A program made the position numbers and the translations under genes. 64,000 bases of DNA from Desarmillaria ectypa (lineage: Eukaryota; Basidiomycota; Agaricomycetes; Agaricales; Physalacriaceae). The DNA is taken from positions 2,170,001-2,234,000 of the forward strand of contig JAUDYN010000004.1 of assembly GCA_030407005.1 (NCBI GenBank), written 5' to 3'. Numbering within the stretch: position 1 is the stretch's first letter; each line of letters starts with the position of its first letter. Below the pieces are notes generated by a model. That model saw only the letters and a list, made by a program, of their open reading frames with translations, ran no database searches and was not told the DNA's origin. Of this stretch, positions 1 through 11,254 are shown piece by piece.

Positions 1-757
1 CGTTCTATGTCCCTTCTATAATTCATTTTCTGGATAATGTATTGCAAAGACGATGTCAGAACCGTCAAGAACACCAACACGCTCTGATAAATGATACATA
101 TGAGCAACGCATACTGCATCAAATGGAACGATCAGCACTCACCCCAAGTCCTGGCCTGAATCGCGAATAGTAGTACCCCGTTCCTCTCCACTTAGGCACT
201 CCGTTCTTGTAAAAGAAGTCGTAACTTCACACAAGTAATAATGATCAGGGCCAGCACTTGGCATATTATCAGCGGGGTAACGTTACCGTTTTCTGCTCTC
301 AGGATTCCTCAAGATGGTTGATACGACACCCAAACGGGCGAATCGTTCGTGTATCTTTTTATTGTTCGGATTCTTGTCAGGACTAGGAATTATGGGTCCG
401 ATGAGAAGGAAAGCGCTGTAAGTTGCAAATGTGAACGCACTGCAACTGCATGCTCATTTTTCTGTACGCTTTTGCGATCTCCGACGTAGTAGCAGTATGG
501 GGGACATCGAGCCAAGAATAGAATGTCGTCCCCTTGCCTTCAGAAGCTTCTACCGCGCTGACGAGGTCGAAAATTTCATGGTCTTCCTGTTACTGCATGA
601 GTACACGACCCATCTACGTGTCCTCGGACATGCTCACCTTTTCCCATCTTTAATAAAATATCCATGTTAAGAAGAGTCGACTGCATATAAGAATCACTCA
701 CGCAGCAACGGTCGTTACCAGAACGACCAGGTATGCGAGGAAGAGAGCAAACCTCAT
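1..757 (-). CDS. J-domain ER membrane protein, Erj5-like (3' end beyond window)
   Basis: Partial gene cut by the left edge. Exons on the minus strand: 702-757, 638-647, 441-586, 287-382, 143-224 and 1-83, all closing in phase. The ATG at 757 opens a hydrophobic signal segment ([14 protein letters not shown]). A J-domain follows with helix II ([14 protein letters not shown]) and the HPD motif inside LHPDKNP; the HPD His codon is split by an intron. A second hydrophobic stretch ([12 protein letters not shown]) near the cut end fits a membrane anchor. J-domains stimulate the ATPase of Hsp70; signal peptide plus later TM suggests the ER partner is BiP/Kar2, as for yeast Erj5 and animal DNAJC1. 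The Erj5 assignment is inference from this architecture. Exon 638-647 is only 10 nt. It is divergent from rrn7 with 89 bp between the two ATGs. Confidence 0.85.
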
Positions 758-846
758 TTTGGTGGTCCACAAAACGGCCAGCAAATGAAATTCTCAGGCG
801 CGAATTTGCACGTGACGCTATACTTTCCTTCCCTCCTAGAAACATA

Positions 847-3049
847 ATGGCGCCTCGTCGTCGTTGCCCTGTATGTCAGTCGCGTCAATGGCACAAAGAG
901 CCTTCAAGTGGTCTTATTGCATGCAGGGAAGGACACATCCTTCAGGTAAGACTTATTCAATTCATCATGCCGTATTAATATTGGTGGGTACAGAATTACC
1001 GCAATGAAACTACTACCGAGGCAGAAGATCTAGGTGGTGCTCATGCTATGCTAAAACGTACCATAAAGTCGGGGCGAAAAAAGGCTGAAGATGTGGGTCT
1101 TGGCCGCGCAAATCCTCAGTGTTCGTCCCAGAAATGCCAAACTTCAACTCAACTTGACAAAACATACTTGCAGTGTACCATGGCACGAGGGGAACGTACC
1201 TCTATTACCAGTGCCTTCAACTTATTTTCCGGAAACAGATTACTGCCTTGACAAGGCTGTGGAATCTACCATCAGAGTTTGAGGTAAATTGTTTCTCGGC
1301 CTTTATCAAATACTGGACTGGTTTACGAAAGCACAGCTGGTTTGCCGGGACATCTGGGCCTTAAACTTGACACTTCTACCAGAGCATCCTCCGCCCGAGC
1401 CGTATCATTATGTTCATGGCGAAAATGCGGGCTCACAAGACGATGATGACCAGGATCCCTTGTCTGATAAGAACGACGAAGACGGGGATGACGATCAGAT
1501 TCTCGCCACTCTTCAGGCGGATACCAGTTCTGAATCTGAGTCTGAACGTGAAGATGGGGACGGATCCGGATGTGAAGAACCAAAGCAAACACGGAAGAAA
1601 CGTTCGCCTAATCTAAACAAGTACAGATCGGTGACTAGTACCGTTGCGGTGCTCATGCTAGCGTGTTGGACAATGAGAATTCCGGTCATGTTTCGTGACT
1701 TCATCAGGTCAGTGATTCGCTAGCTGCCCTTGCGTATCAGATTGATTCACAGACGTCTTAAGCGCCATCGAAGCATACGATCTGCCGTATTTAGATCCAG
1801 TTCGGCTTTTACCTCCGACCATGGTGGCTCATTTGACGAGAGCCAAGATCCAATCATTATCGATGCAGGTAAATACAGTTTAGAGCCGGTCATTTTTGTG
1901 TTACTAAATAATGAATCACTCGAATTCAAGTGGCCCCCCCGAACATTGACTCTCCATAATCTGACGTCAAGATTAGCAAAGAAGATGCATGCGCTATTTG
2001 GTGTTTTCACACCAGAATTGAATGCAGCACCATTACTATGGCGTGTAACGAAGGTTCTCGGCGGAAATCGTAAGACTTTTACTATTATCACAGTTTCTGT
2101 TTGAGACTCAAAATGCTTCGAAGCAACATTGTATCAATTGACCAAACAGCTTGCACGCTTACTTTCCCTTCCCCTGAGTGTCAGTTACACGTTGGCGCCA
2201 GGCCTGGAACGGCTAAAAGAGAGCGATCCCGAACACCATGCATATGACCACGTGCCGGTGGAAGTCGGGTTTGTCGCAGTAACGATAATCGCACTGAAGA
2301 TGGTGTATGGATTGGATGGGGAACACAGGTCAGTTAATACTTGGCGAGAAGAGAAGGATATTGATGGTAGTTATGCTTCCAGAGTCCATTCCAACCCTGG
2401 CGATCCGGCTTCAAGCCTTCCCGCTATCGATGAGTATCTGGAATATATGGGCAGGTTGTCTGAGGAGGACATAAAGGAACGGAACACAATGTTCAGCTCG
2501 GAAAGTCAAATGTACGTGGACTGGCAAATGACGTTGGCAAGGCAGTTGACGACAGGAATGGCGAAGGTCGGTTGGTGATCTCAACGAATTAATGTTGGAT
2601 GAATATGTTTCATTCTGCGAACGAGCGTTGTTGGGAGGCGAGAACGGTAGGTTGTTGCAATATGACGTGACTGAGAGACTGATTTAGGATCAAAAGATGG
2701 TGACGGCGTGGTGGCAAAATATTTTCCCCTAAAGGGTCGAGAGTGTAAAAATCTACCGAACTCTGAGACAGAAATACCATGCGGAAAGATGCAGGGATCA
2801 AGGCCAGATGATGGGAAAGGTGTTCGGCCCGGGGAGAAGTACAAAGTTTTTATTGGAACGGATAGTGGTGGGAGTGTGGCGGCCGATCTTGAAATGCTTG
2901 TACGAAGGGGTGCCGGGTACATTAAGGTGAGCGAAGAGGATATATTCAGTGTCACTGAACGGTGTGAACGGAGGCTACTGAGTTGGTGGAAGAGACAACA
3001 GAAAGATAACCGGAACCGCAAACGAAGTGGGACAGAGACAAAACATTAA
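847..3049 (+). CDS. rrn7: RNA polymerase I initiation factor Rrn7/TAF1B-like
   Basis: Ten exons: 847-945, 994-1120, 1174-1283, 1337-1707, 1763-1868, 1931-2069, 2124-2328, 2383-2511, 2567-2646 and 2688-3049, giving 575 aa. The N-terminus is a zinc ribbon with C7-x2-C10 and C26/H30 (CPVCQSRQW...CREGH). The following TFIIB-like region carries family blocks such as YHGTRGTYLYYQC, the LACWTMRIPVM helix and YDLPYLDPVRLLPP. An acidic Ser/Asp/Glu-rich insert sits in exon 4. Rrn7 is the TFIIB-related subunit of the core factor that recruits Pol I to the rDNA promoter, so it should act in the nucleolus. The C-terminal part ends in a basic tail. What looks like a frameshift near 2560 is resolved by a 55-nt intron at 2512-2566. 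The start is the first ATG before the zinc ribbon. Confidence 0.9.
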
Positions 3050-3473
3050 AATTTGGTGTTGGTACCTTTTTTGGGACCTAAACTGTATAGTCATCATGCT
3101 GAGTCAATGCTGTAACGTACGGCATGACTAAAATTGGAATGAGACAGCTGCTTTTTTGTCCGATCCTTGTTTCTCGAATCCGACCGTCGTCCGGCCTTGA
3201 CCATTGACGACAGCGAGCGCAGCAGCACCGACACAGCGACAGCGACGAGAGTGCGTGATAACAGTGAGCATCCTTGATACTGAACCAGTGCGTCGTACTG
3301 ATGATGGCGCGGCCGTGATTCAGCACTGATTCGTCGACTTGCTCCTTGGACCGTCGCTGCCACCTGTTGCCGGCTTGGTCCCATCCGACCCTCATCAGAC
3401 TACCTTTTATTTACATAAATCCCGTCCTATTCTTCACATTCAAGTCCAAATGCCCTTTTGATTCTGTCCGACC
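3050..3473. other. intergenic, promoter side of the 836-aa orphan gene
   Basis: This is the 3' flank of rrn7 and the 5' flank of the next plus-strand gene. I see no coding structure in it. CT-rich tracts close to the ATG at 3474 resemble fungal promoters. Confidence 0.5.
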
Positions 3474-5984
3474 ATGCGTCGTTTCACTTCTGTCTTCTCT
3501 TCCAAGCGCGACAAGGTCGACTCGTCTACCAGCAGCCATCCTTCTCATAGTACAACCTCGATCTCGACAGCCAAGAAGACAGTAAAGAGGGCCAATACAT
3601 TCCATTCTCCTGTATCCTCTTCGACCTCCTCGTCACCTCACTTCAGTCGTGGAAGCGATATCGCCCATTCGTCTGCTTCGTCGACGGGCTCTGCTAGCCT
3701 TCAGACTCCAGATGACGTCCCATTATCACTAGACCGGACTCCTACGAAAGGCAAATCTTGGATCTCATGGCTCGGAAAAAAGCCTTCGGTCATCAGGGTG
3801 AGGCAGCCTGAAACCCAGGAAATTAATCGTGACTGGCGTCCTCCTTGTCCGCCGCCTCTACTCCGCCAACCACCTCCTGGAATCAGATCTGCCGCTCCGG
3901 TGAGTAAGTCTGAAGAGACCTCGTCCGAGTCCGATGACGACGATGATTCATTTCTCTCCGGTCACCTCGTCAAGTCTTCCTTCCCTTCTTCTGCTGTTCC
4001 TATCTCCCGAAAATATCTCCACAGCCTCATACAAAACGCCCTTGTATATCACCCTTCTCTCTCACCTTTTGTCCAGCCCGATTCCCAGACTTCTCCACTT
4101 TACCCACGTTCGTGTAATTCTCCACGTTCCCTGTCACATCAAGAGTCCCTTCGTTCATCAATGCTCAAAACACACCTCTTACGGCGTTTGCTTGACCCCG
4201 CAGACCCATTGACAGCAGCAGAGCAGGATGCCATACTGCCCTTTAGCCTCAAATCACCTCCACCTCCCGTACTTCCCGGGTCTTCTTCCGACAGTATGGA
4301 TGAAGTTGCGTTACCAAAGTCTGCCAAGGCTGTTGGTTACAGCGAAGGTCTGCGCCGTTGGATAAACCGACCTTGTTTTGAACAACGATTCGTTGTTTGG
4401 ATTCGCACAGACACCGGTATTGCACAGTGCCAAGTGACTGGGACACGTTTTGCCGTAGCAGACCTCGAATTCTCAGAGGCACTCGAAGCCATGGTCGATT
4501 TCAGCCAGCAGTTGTATCAAGAGATCTCACTTCCATCACCAGTGGAGCTGCCATCCTATGCAGTAGTACCACCGCCTCAGCCTCAGCCTCAGCCTTTGCC
4601 TGTACCGGAGCCAGCGGAGCCAGAGTCGGAGCCAGAAATGCTCAGTCCAAGCTCAGAGGCACCGCCGCCGTCACCGTCAAGCAGCTCATCTCATGTATCT
4701 CGTAAGTTGCCTGACCCCTTCATTAACATCGTATCAACTGACCTGGACATAGAAACCAACCGAGTTGCTCCATACCTCGCCACGCCGTCACCGCTACGCA
4801 ATCAACATGCCGTCCTCAAATCGACACCACCAGGGTCGTCTTCAGTCTCTATACCATCATCTTCTGCTCCAATCAAACGTGGCGTTAGATTTGCCGAAGA
4901 TGGCAAGGAGGATCAAATCCCAATAGGGTATGTTATGCGCATAAAGAAACAACGGGAAGCAAAGGCCAAGTTTTTGCGTGAGCAGCAGGAGAGGCGGCAG
5001 TTTGAGGAGGAGAAGGCAAGAATAGAGGAGGAAAGAAGAAAGAGAGAGCAGGAGAGGATCGAGTGGGAGAAGGAAAGGCAAGCATGGGAGAAAGAGAAGC
5101 GCGCCATGGAGGAAGAGAGAAAGAAGAAATTGTATACTGAAGAGCTGGCTGCAGCTAGAATGCGGCGGGAGAACCAGCGGCATGGCGGAAGCAGCAGGGC
5201 CATTTCGAATTCGAGTTCGTACACGTCTTTGAGAGGTGACGGAAATGGATTCGAACGTAATAAGCATGATTCGATGAAGCAGTTGCGGCCTACGCACGAT
5301 CATCTATATGCACCGCCATCACCACCACCACCGCGGCTACAGGGGTCGACCGCGTCACTGGTTAGTTCGCGTCGGTCGAGCTTTGTTGGACAGCCTATGT
5401 TTTCGCCTGTGCAGCAATTTGGACAGCTGCCACCTCCGATGCCTGGCTCTCGTCCTTCGTCGCTATATTCGTCGTCATCCGAGGATGTTGGAATGAATGC
5501 TAAACGACATACCATGGCTTCGACTCCCAACTACCATAATGTCAATATGTGGTCGGCTAGCAACACGAGCCTTCTTCCGCCTGCCGGATTCGACATGCCC
5601 CTTCTGCCGCCTACTGCACCGTTTATGCTTCATCAATATCACCCACGCCAACCGTTGCAACCGTCGTTAAGTCCTTCCCCGTCCAGGCAGGGTTTTACTC
5701 GTACTACGGATCGTGTGAGCCGCCCCTCCACATATGATAGTAGTCTTTCGAATCGTTCGAGCTCCTCATCGCCTCACCGACCAGTAAACCATCAGCGTCG
5801 GTCAAGTGGAGATCACCAACCCTCTCCAATGCGACCACAGCAGCAGCAGAGGGGAAGAGCGATAGAGCCTGCTTCGTCTAATCGCCTATCTACTGCCTCA
5901 TCTCGATCGAATGTCAACATTGGATACACCGCTCCAAACATACAAAGAGGGGCACCGACGAGGCGGCAGACTTCATACTCATGA
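3474..5984 (+). CDS. orphan Ser/Pro-rich coiled-coil protein, 836 aa
   Basis: A single uninterrupted frame of 836 aa, unusual here because neighbours are intron-rich. The N-terminal third is low-complexity Ser/Thr/Pro (many SSTSS runs). A more ordered block around residues 285-345 contains GLRRWINRPCFEQRF and VVWIRTDTGIAQCQV and looks like the conserved core. After a Pro/Glu-rich linker, roughly residues 490-560 form a highly charged single helix or coiled coil of RR/EE/EK heptads (for example EEERRKREQERIEWEK). The C-terminal 250 residues are again Ser/Pro-rich, with polyproline-like PPSPPPPR and Gln runs. No enzymatic motif, signal peptide or TM segment is seen. I do not recognise a named family; a cytoskeletal or scaffold role is only a guess from the architecture. 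Confidence 0.8.
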   Translation: MRRFTSVFSSKRDKVDSSTSSHPSHSTTSISTAKKTVKRANTFHSPVSSSTSSSPHFSRGSDIAHSSASSTGSASLQTPDDVPLSLDRTPTKGKSWISWLGKKPSVIRVRQPETQEINRDWRPPCPPPLLRQPPPGIRSAAPVSKSEETSSESDDDDDSFLSGHLVKSSFPSSAVPISRKYLHSLIQNALVYHPSLSPFVQPDSQTSPLYPRSCNSPRSLSHQESLRSSMLKTHLLRRLLDPADPLTAAEQDAILPFSLKSPPPPVLPGSSSDSMDEVALPKSAKAVGYSEGLRRWINRPCFEQRFVVWIRTDTGIAQCQVTGTRFAVADLEFSEALEAMVDFSQQLYQEISLPSPVELPSYAVVPPPQPQPQPLPVPEPAEPESEPEMLSPSSEAPPPSPSSSSSHVSRKLPDPFINIVSTDLDIETNRVAPYLATPSPLRNQHAVLKSTPPGSSSVSIPSSSAPIKRGVRFAEDGKEDQIPIGYVMRIKKQREAKAKFLREQQERRQFEEEKARIEEERRKREQERIEWEKERQAWEKEKRAMEEERKKKLYTEELAAARMRRENQRHGGSSRAISNSSSYTSLRGDGNGFERNKHDSMKQLRPTHDHLYAPPSPPPPRLQGSTASLVSSRRSSFVGQPMFSPVQQFGQLPPPMPGSRPSSLYSSSSEDVGMNAKRHTMASTPNYHNVNMWSASNTSLLPPAGFDMPLLPPTAPFMLHQYHPRQPLQPSLSPSPSRQGFTRTTDRVSRPSTYDSSLSNRSSSSSPHRPVNHQRRSSGDHQPSPMRPQQQQRGRAIEPASSNRLSTASSRSNVNIGYTAPNIQRGAPTRRQTSYS

Positions 5985-6660
5985 TCACTCCTTTTGCTCC
6001 TTATCTTACGACATATCATGTTCCATACCTCATTGGGATCTCCCAACAACATATTGGTTTCCACCTCGAATTCTTTATTCGGTTGCACGTATCATGACAC
6101 TCCAGCAGGTTCGATATGCTGCCGCACACGCTCGTTAAACCTTGACCATATCATCCGCCCCTCTCGCTTGGAACATTCGATGGTTGGTCTTATACGTACC
6201 AACAGGAATAGAACCAGATCCGAACAGCCGACCTCCATCCCACCTCACTTATCCCGCTCCAGTTCTGCAAGGTCGTTCATTTACATTATTCTTTAGCATA
6301 ATGCATCAACAAATCGGACCACAGACAGTTTTCTGGACCTAGCACTATAAACACACTCGCACGTTATCATACCTACAATTTCACTCTTGTTTACCTTTTG
6401 AACTTTCCGTCTTCAAGCCCTGCATTTTTTATGTACTGTATTCTTTGACCATTTCCTCGACATGACAGCATTTTCGCCAATTCATTACACGGTTTATCGT
6501 GCTACTCTACATACCATTGTTGCCCTCCCGTCGTATGCTTCGTGTGGCGAGAGGTGTCATGTGTTTGTTTTTACTATTTCATTCACAGCGACAAGTCCTG
6601 AATACAGGAGTATTGCTTATGGTACAGGAGTGCTCAGATTGATCCAAGACCGCTGACGCC
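5985..6660. other. 3' flank of the orphan gene, no gene seen
   Basis: Base composition still matches the coding region. I see only short frames without family signatures or coherent splice structure, so this is probably 3' UTR and spacer. Confidence 0.5.
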
Positions 6661-8421
6661 GTCTCAGTCTGTCTAAGCCGTTGCTTTCTGCAACGTGTTC
6701 TGCCTCTACCCGAGTCTCATCAGAGTACTCATCCGACCTCATGTCGATTAGCCGCTACTGACAATATTTGTCTTATAGGATACAATCCAAGTACTAGAAT
6801 TCTGTAGTTTAAATATAACTTCAAGAATAGTTGACCCCTCACCCCTCTACTCTTTGGGCTAATTCTAATCCCTCATGTGTTGAGGTTGGTTGGATACAAG
6901 GTATCAACTGCTTGCCCTTCAGTGCTTACCATCTCTCACTTCATTACATCTCTATTGTTTTGCCATATTTCATTTATAAAGGATACAAAGTAACATGATA
7001 ACTCAGCAATCCCCACGTTAGACATATTGGTAGTCTGAAATTCCATCACAAGCTATCAAGCATAACTTTTGACAATGGAGAAAGCATTGGGTTCTACTTG
7101 ATTCCATTAGTACTGAATCCATTCAACTTATTCTCAAAGAGTGCAGTATAATCTAAATGTTAGCTATATTGCATGACACTCATAAAATCTAACAGGTTCA
7201 TCTTTCTATGATACCAATAATTATACCAAGCTGAACACCATTGAATTGTGCTCTACTGCAACACTATTTTCTTCTCTGGACATCATCATTACAGAGCAGC
7301 TAAGCAAAGAAGCTGATGACACTTTTATTATTGTGCCTAACATTGGTAAGTGTTTTTTTTTTATACTGTTGTGAAACAGAGGATCAGTTTCCACTTGGTA
7401 CATGCAGTGTCAGGCTATTATGATTTTCCTGCTATCTTATCTTATCTTGGTGCTACTTTTTATCTGATCTATTATCTAAGCGCCCAGATCACTTACATCA
7501 TCATAACTCATACACAGTCACACAAGATAGCTCACAAGGAGGTGCAAGCCATACATGCATCCTTCTATGACCTTTCCACATTCCTGACCAGGACTTTTAT
7601 GCATGACAGCTGAAACACCTAAAGGCAAGATTCTGAACTTCTTATCAGTTTGGTTAGCATACTAATATCAGATCAACCAGAGCTGTTTACTGTGATATAG
7701 GTCATCTCTGATAATTTTCTAGTTTCAGGCATGGAAACCATATGATGTATGCATTGAACTCTGACTCACAGTACTTATTATTAGCATATAAGATTTTGTA
7801 TATAAGTAGATAAAGCTGTGGTCTTAAGCCCCAGCTTTGGACTAAAGTTTAATCTTATACTTATCTTGAGTATCTTCTAACTTCTCCAAATTCCTCCTTC
7901 TTCATGTACTAAGACATTAGTTGTCTGACTCTTGATAGATTAGTGATGACACTATAGGTGACTGCCTAAACATGAAGCAGCCTAGGTGTTTGACCTTATT
8001 TGTCAAGGCAGTCATTAACACAGGCTGTCACACTCATGCTATGGACCTTCAATTCAAACCACACTTACTAATTTACTTAATCTTGGACTCAACTTTGTCA
8101 GCCTCCATGGCCTCCAATCTCCAGTTTTTATTTGTTATTTTAATTACTATTTTATTTTTATTTTATCTACTTATTTATTTATCAATTCCAGACCCTGTAT
8201 CAGTAATAAATAAGTGTTATATTGGAGCTCTTAGGATCCTTGGCTCCCTTAGATTCTGTTGGAATCCTAGATGTTACATAGAGTAGACTCCAGGCTGGTA
8301 AAACCAGATGTAAAAAAATTGTTATTCTATGGCTCCTACAGAGCTTATATTTATACTACTTAGCACTAGAATCTAGAATATACTGCAACTTTCTATGACT
8401 CTTGTGCTTACTCATTGACTC

Positions 8422-8953
8422 TCAGCATGATGCTGGATTGCTCCTTCTAGAACTTTCCAGAAAAATCCCAACAGATTCCAATATGGCAATAAATAAGACT
8501 TAACTCAGACTACAAACTAGTATATAAGTTGTAGAATTACTTGTACTACCTCAGTTCAAATATCAACTTGACTTAGCTAATACTCTTTCTCTCTTACTAT
8601 CATTCCAGTTTATAGAATCTGATTCATAGGACTAACTCTTGTCCCTAACCACTCTTATCTTCATGGACTTCTGTCTATACTCATCCTTAGAGCTTTAGCT
8701 TAGAGGTGACATTGCTAATAGCTTCACTAAGGCCCTTGCACTCTATGGCCTCTGCTATGTGCATTTTTTCTTATCTCTATTAGCACAACTCTTATACAGG
8801 CTGATAGTATTGTGCTTGGCTGAGCTCTGCAAGCACATGCAGATATACACTACTGTACCTACTTATATACTAAATGCTAATTTACTATAATGTTCTATAC
8901 TTTTTCTAAGACTTCTCTCTTAATCAACAAGTTCAGCATAATGCTGAATTGCT
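8422..8953. repeat. two copies of a palindromic 21-mer, about 510 bp apart
   Basis: Copy 1 at 8422-8442 and copy 2 at 8933-8953 match at 19 of 21 bases. Each contains a near-perfect palindrome (TCAGCATNATGCTGA). They lie in the AT-rich island and could be ends or internal repeats of a dead element. Confidence 0.5.
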
Positions 8954-9709
8954 ATCATCTCAGCTCAATTCTTAAATTCCAACACATATTCTACTTAACA
9001 GATGCTCATTGCCAACTATGATAGAAATCTTCAATGCTACTATGAACCTCAGCCAAGAAAACCACAAAGTCTACCATGTTGGAAGATGCAGGTGTTTTTT
9101 TGTCAGAATATCCAAGAAAGTTCAGGAAATCTGGCATTCTAGCATGCTGAGTAAGAAATTGATTGAATAGAAACTACTAGAATAGGTAGAAATTAGTATA
9201 AATATGTGAAGTAAATGGGCAAACTCCTCATGAGTTTGCAACCCAAAAACTAAAGATCTTACAAGCAATGTACTAGGATACAGTCCAAAATACAACAGTT
9301 CTCAAATTGACATCCCAATGATTCTCCTTCACTGCTAGTCACCAGATATCATCAATGAGTATGTTCAAGTCCCAGCTTCTGGCTGTAAGGACAAAGGAGG
9401 AAAAGATAAATGCAAGACTAATGACATCAACAACCCCTCCACCAAAAAGAGCTGTGTGTGAGTGCAAAACTTTCCCTCACCTCCCCTGTATTTGTATCTG
9501 TCTTTAGTTCACAATAATATATACTTGTAGTTTTTAGTCTTGTGCAAATTTATTTGGTTGACCATGCAAACTTGATCAATGGAAAGTACTTGTATTGAAT
9601 GATGAATGGAAGGTATCAAAGTCATCACTAATGACTGCTAGTGGTTTAGAATTTTGTTAATGTGGAGTATAATGTCATATGTATGTTTTATGAGGCCATA
9701 TAAAGTCTC

Positions 9710-9920
9710 ACTGTGGGTGTGCAAATGGATCACGATGTGCAAATTTTGGTTTGCAGCATGTTCTTGCTACTTGTTAGCTTGGTTTTTTTTTTTTTGGATG
9801 ACTCAATGAAATTGTATAACTAGTAGTGCAACAATAATTTTATTTGTGGGTTTAGAGAAAAATGTGCTGTGTCGAAATTTGCACATCATGATCCATTTGC
9901 ACATGCCAACCACCCATAGT
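9710..9920. mobile_element. MITE-like element with long terminal inverted repeats
   Basis: Bases 9718-9746 and 9875-9903 are inverted copies matching at 28 of 29 positions. Outside them a 9-bp outer block (ACTGTGGGT at 9710-9718, and the complement of ACTATGGGT at 9912-9920) is also inverted with one mismatch. The total span is about 210 bp with no reading frame, and the middle contains a T tract near 9783-9795. This is the layout of a non-autonomous DNA element. I could not identify a clean target-site duplication, so the exact ends and superfamily are open. Confidence 0.6.
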
Positions 9921-10125
9921 ATACAGCATTAAATGACCTTACTAGATGGAAGAGTCAGCATTATAATATGCCATATTCCAAAATGAGGCATCAAAATGTC
10001 CGGCATCATGCGTCTCACAAATGATGGATGATGATTAATGCTAGGTCAGCCTCTGGGAACCCGGTCCAGACATATAAAGAAACCGTTTCTTAGATATTAA
10101 AGTCATCTCTGCCTCCCACGACATC

Positions 10126-11116
10126 ATGCCTTCAGTTCTCTTTGTATTTACTTCAACCGACAAGAATCTCGTCGGCGAACCAACTGTAAGCACAACTATC
10201 TCGTACATTGCAAGTGCGCTCACACTCTGATATGTTGCAGGGTTATTATTTGCCAGAAGCCGCGCATCCGTACTATACGCTCGCACCGCATGTCAGCATC
10301 GACTTTGCCTCTCTCAAGGGACCAAACCCTGCAGTTGACAAAGGAAGCGTCGAAGTACGAGATTTGCTTCTTATTGAAAGCATGTGCTAAGCTTCGCAAT
10401 AGGCGTACGCCAAAGACGACGAGAGCGTCAAGTTTCTCAACGACGAGACAGTAAAGTCTAAGCTAGCCAATGCAAAACAATTGTCCACTGTGAACGCAAA
10501 AGATTACGATGCCATCTTCTATGTTGGCGGTCACGGACCAGTCATTGATCTCCCTGATGACCCCGTAAACATCAAGCTCGCCTCCAAGGTTCGTGTTACT
10601 CTTGATAATGTGAGGCGTTATTAAGAGTCTGCGCAGTTCTACCAGTCAGGAAAGATTGTCAGCGCAGTGTGTCACGGACCTGCGTAAGTTCCTGTATCAT
10701 GATGTTGTGTTGTGGTAATCGTTAAACGTCGGTCGTATCTAGCGCTCTCCTTAACGTCGTAGATGCAGAGGGGAAGTCTATTTTCTCGGGAAAGGAGTTC
10801 ACCGGTTTCTCCAACGCAGAAGAGGAGGCCTTGCAGTCCATTGAAGTGAGTGCAACACCATGCGCCATTCGGTTTATTGATTATATTGATGCAGTCGATT
10901 CCATTCTTGCTTGAAACCGAGCTCGGCAAGCGTGGTGGAAAATACGAAAAGGCTGAGCAGCTTTGGGGGGTAGGACACTTTCACGGACTTTCACTGTATA
11001 TCAGACTGACATATTATTAGGCGAAGGTGGTTGTCGACGGTAATCTGTACACGGGACAGAATCCAGCTTCTGCAAAGCCGCTGGCAGAGGCGATACTCAA
11101 AGGATTGCAAAAATGA
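10126..11116 (+). CDS. DJ-1/PfpI family protein (Hsp31-type)
   Basis: Seven exons: 10126-10185, 10241-10354, 10403-10588, 10637-10683, 10743-10845, 10895-10969 and 11021-11116, giving 226 aa. The nucleophile elbow SAVCHGPAA places the catalytic Cys at residue 132 followed by His133. Upstream, DAIFYVGGHGP is the usual second active-site strand, with the Glu/Asp ligand near the N-terminus (VGEPTGYYLPE). These residues are typical of yeast Hsp31 and related glutathione-independent glyoxalases that turn methylglyoxal into lactate. The glyoxalase or chaperone role is inferred from the family. No targeting signal is seen, so it is probably cytosolic. It is the first gene after the AT-rich island. 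Confidence 0.93.
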
Positions 11117-11254
11117 GCAATTAAGCAAATGTAATCGAGAATCTTGTCACGAATGTACTTCACGATACTGTTTTCTTCAGACATGGTCAGTGAAAGCGAA
11201 AGCATCTTTATGAGGAAAAGACTATAGATAGTACAAAAGGACGCACGCGACGTG

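Larger units (their letters stand above)
6661..10040. other. AT-rich, gene-free island, probably decayed mobile DNA
   Basis: About 3.4 kb that is visibly richer in A/T than the rest, full of stop codons in all frames and without any protein I can recognise. It contains a MITE-like inverted repeat (9710-9920), two near-identical palindromic 21-mers (8422-8442 and 8933-8953) and homopolymer T runs. A short stretch near 7093-7140 reads like a degraded retroelement protease (VLLDSISTE), but the signal is too weak to call. The composition shift is what old transposon debris looks like in fungi; mutation by RIP or methylation is possible but not shown. Confidence 0.55.

Noticed and set aside
2555..2580. 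Apparent frameshift in rrn7
   Set aside because: A 55-nt intron (2512-2566, donor GTACGT) restores the frame and the conserved GDLNELMLDEYVSFC block.
8263..8986. LTR-like segment with TGTTGG...CCAACA ends
   Set aside because: No matching target-site duplication, no second LTR and no internal reading frame; kept only as a hint.
9219..9243. Hairpin (CAAACTC...GAGTTTG) in the AT-rich island
   Set aside because: Short and isolated; no coding or terminator context.
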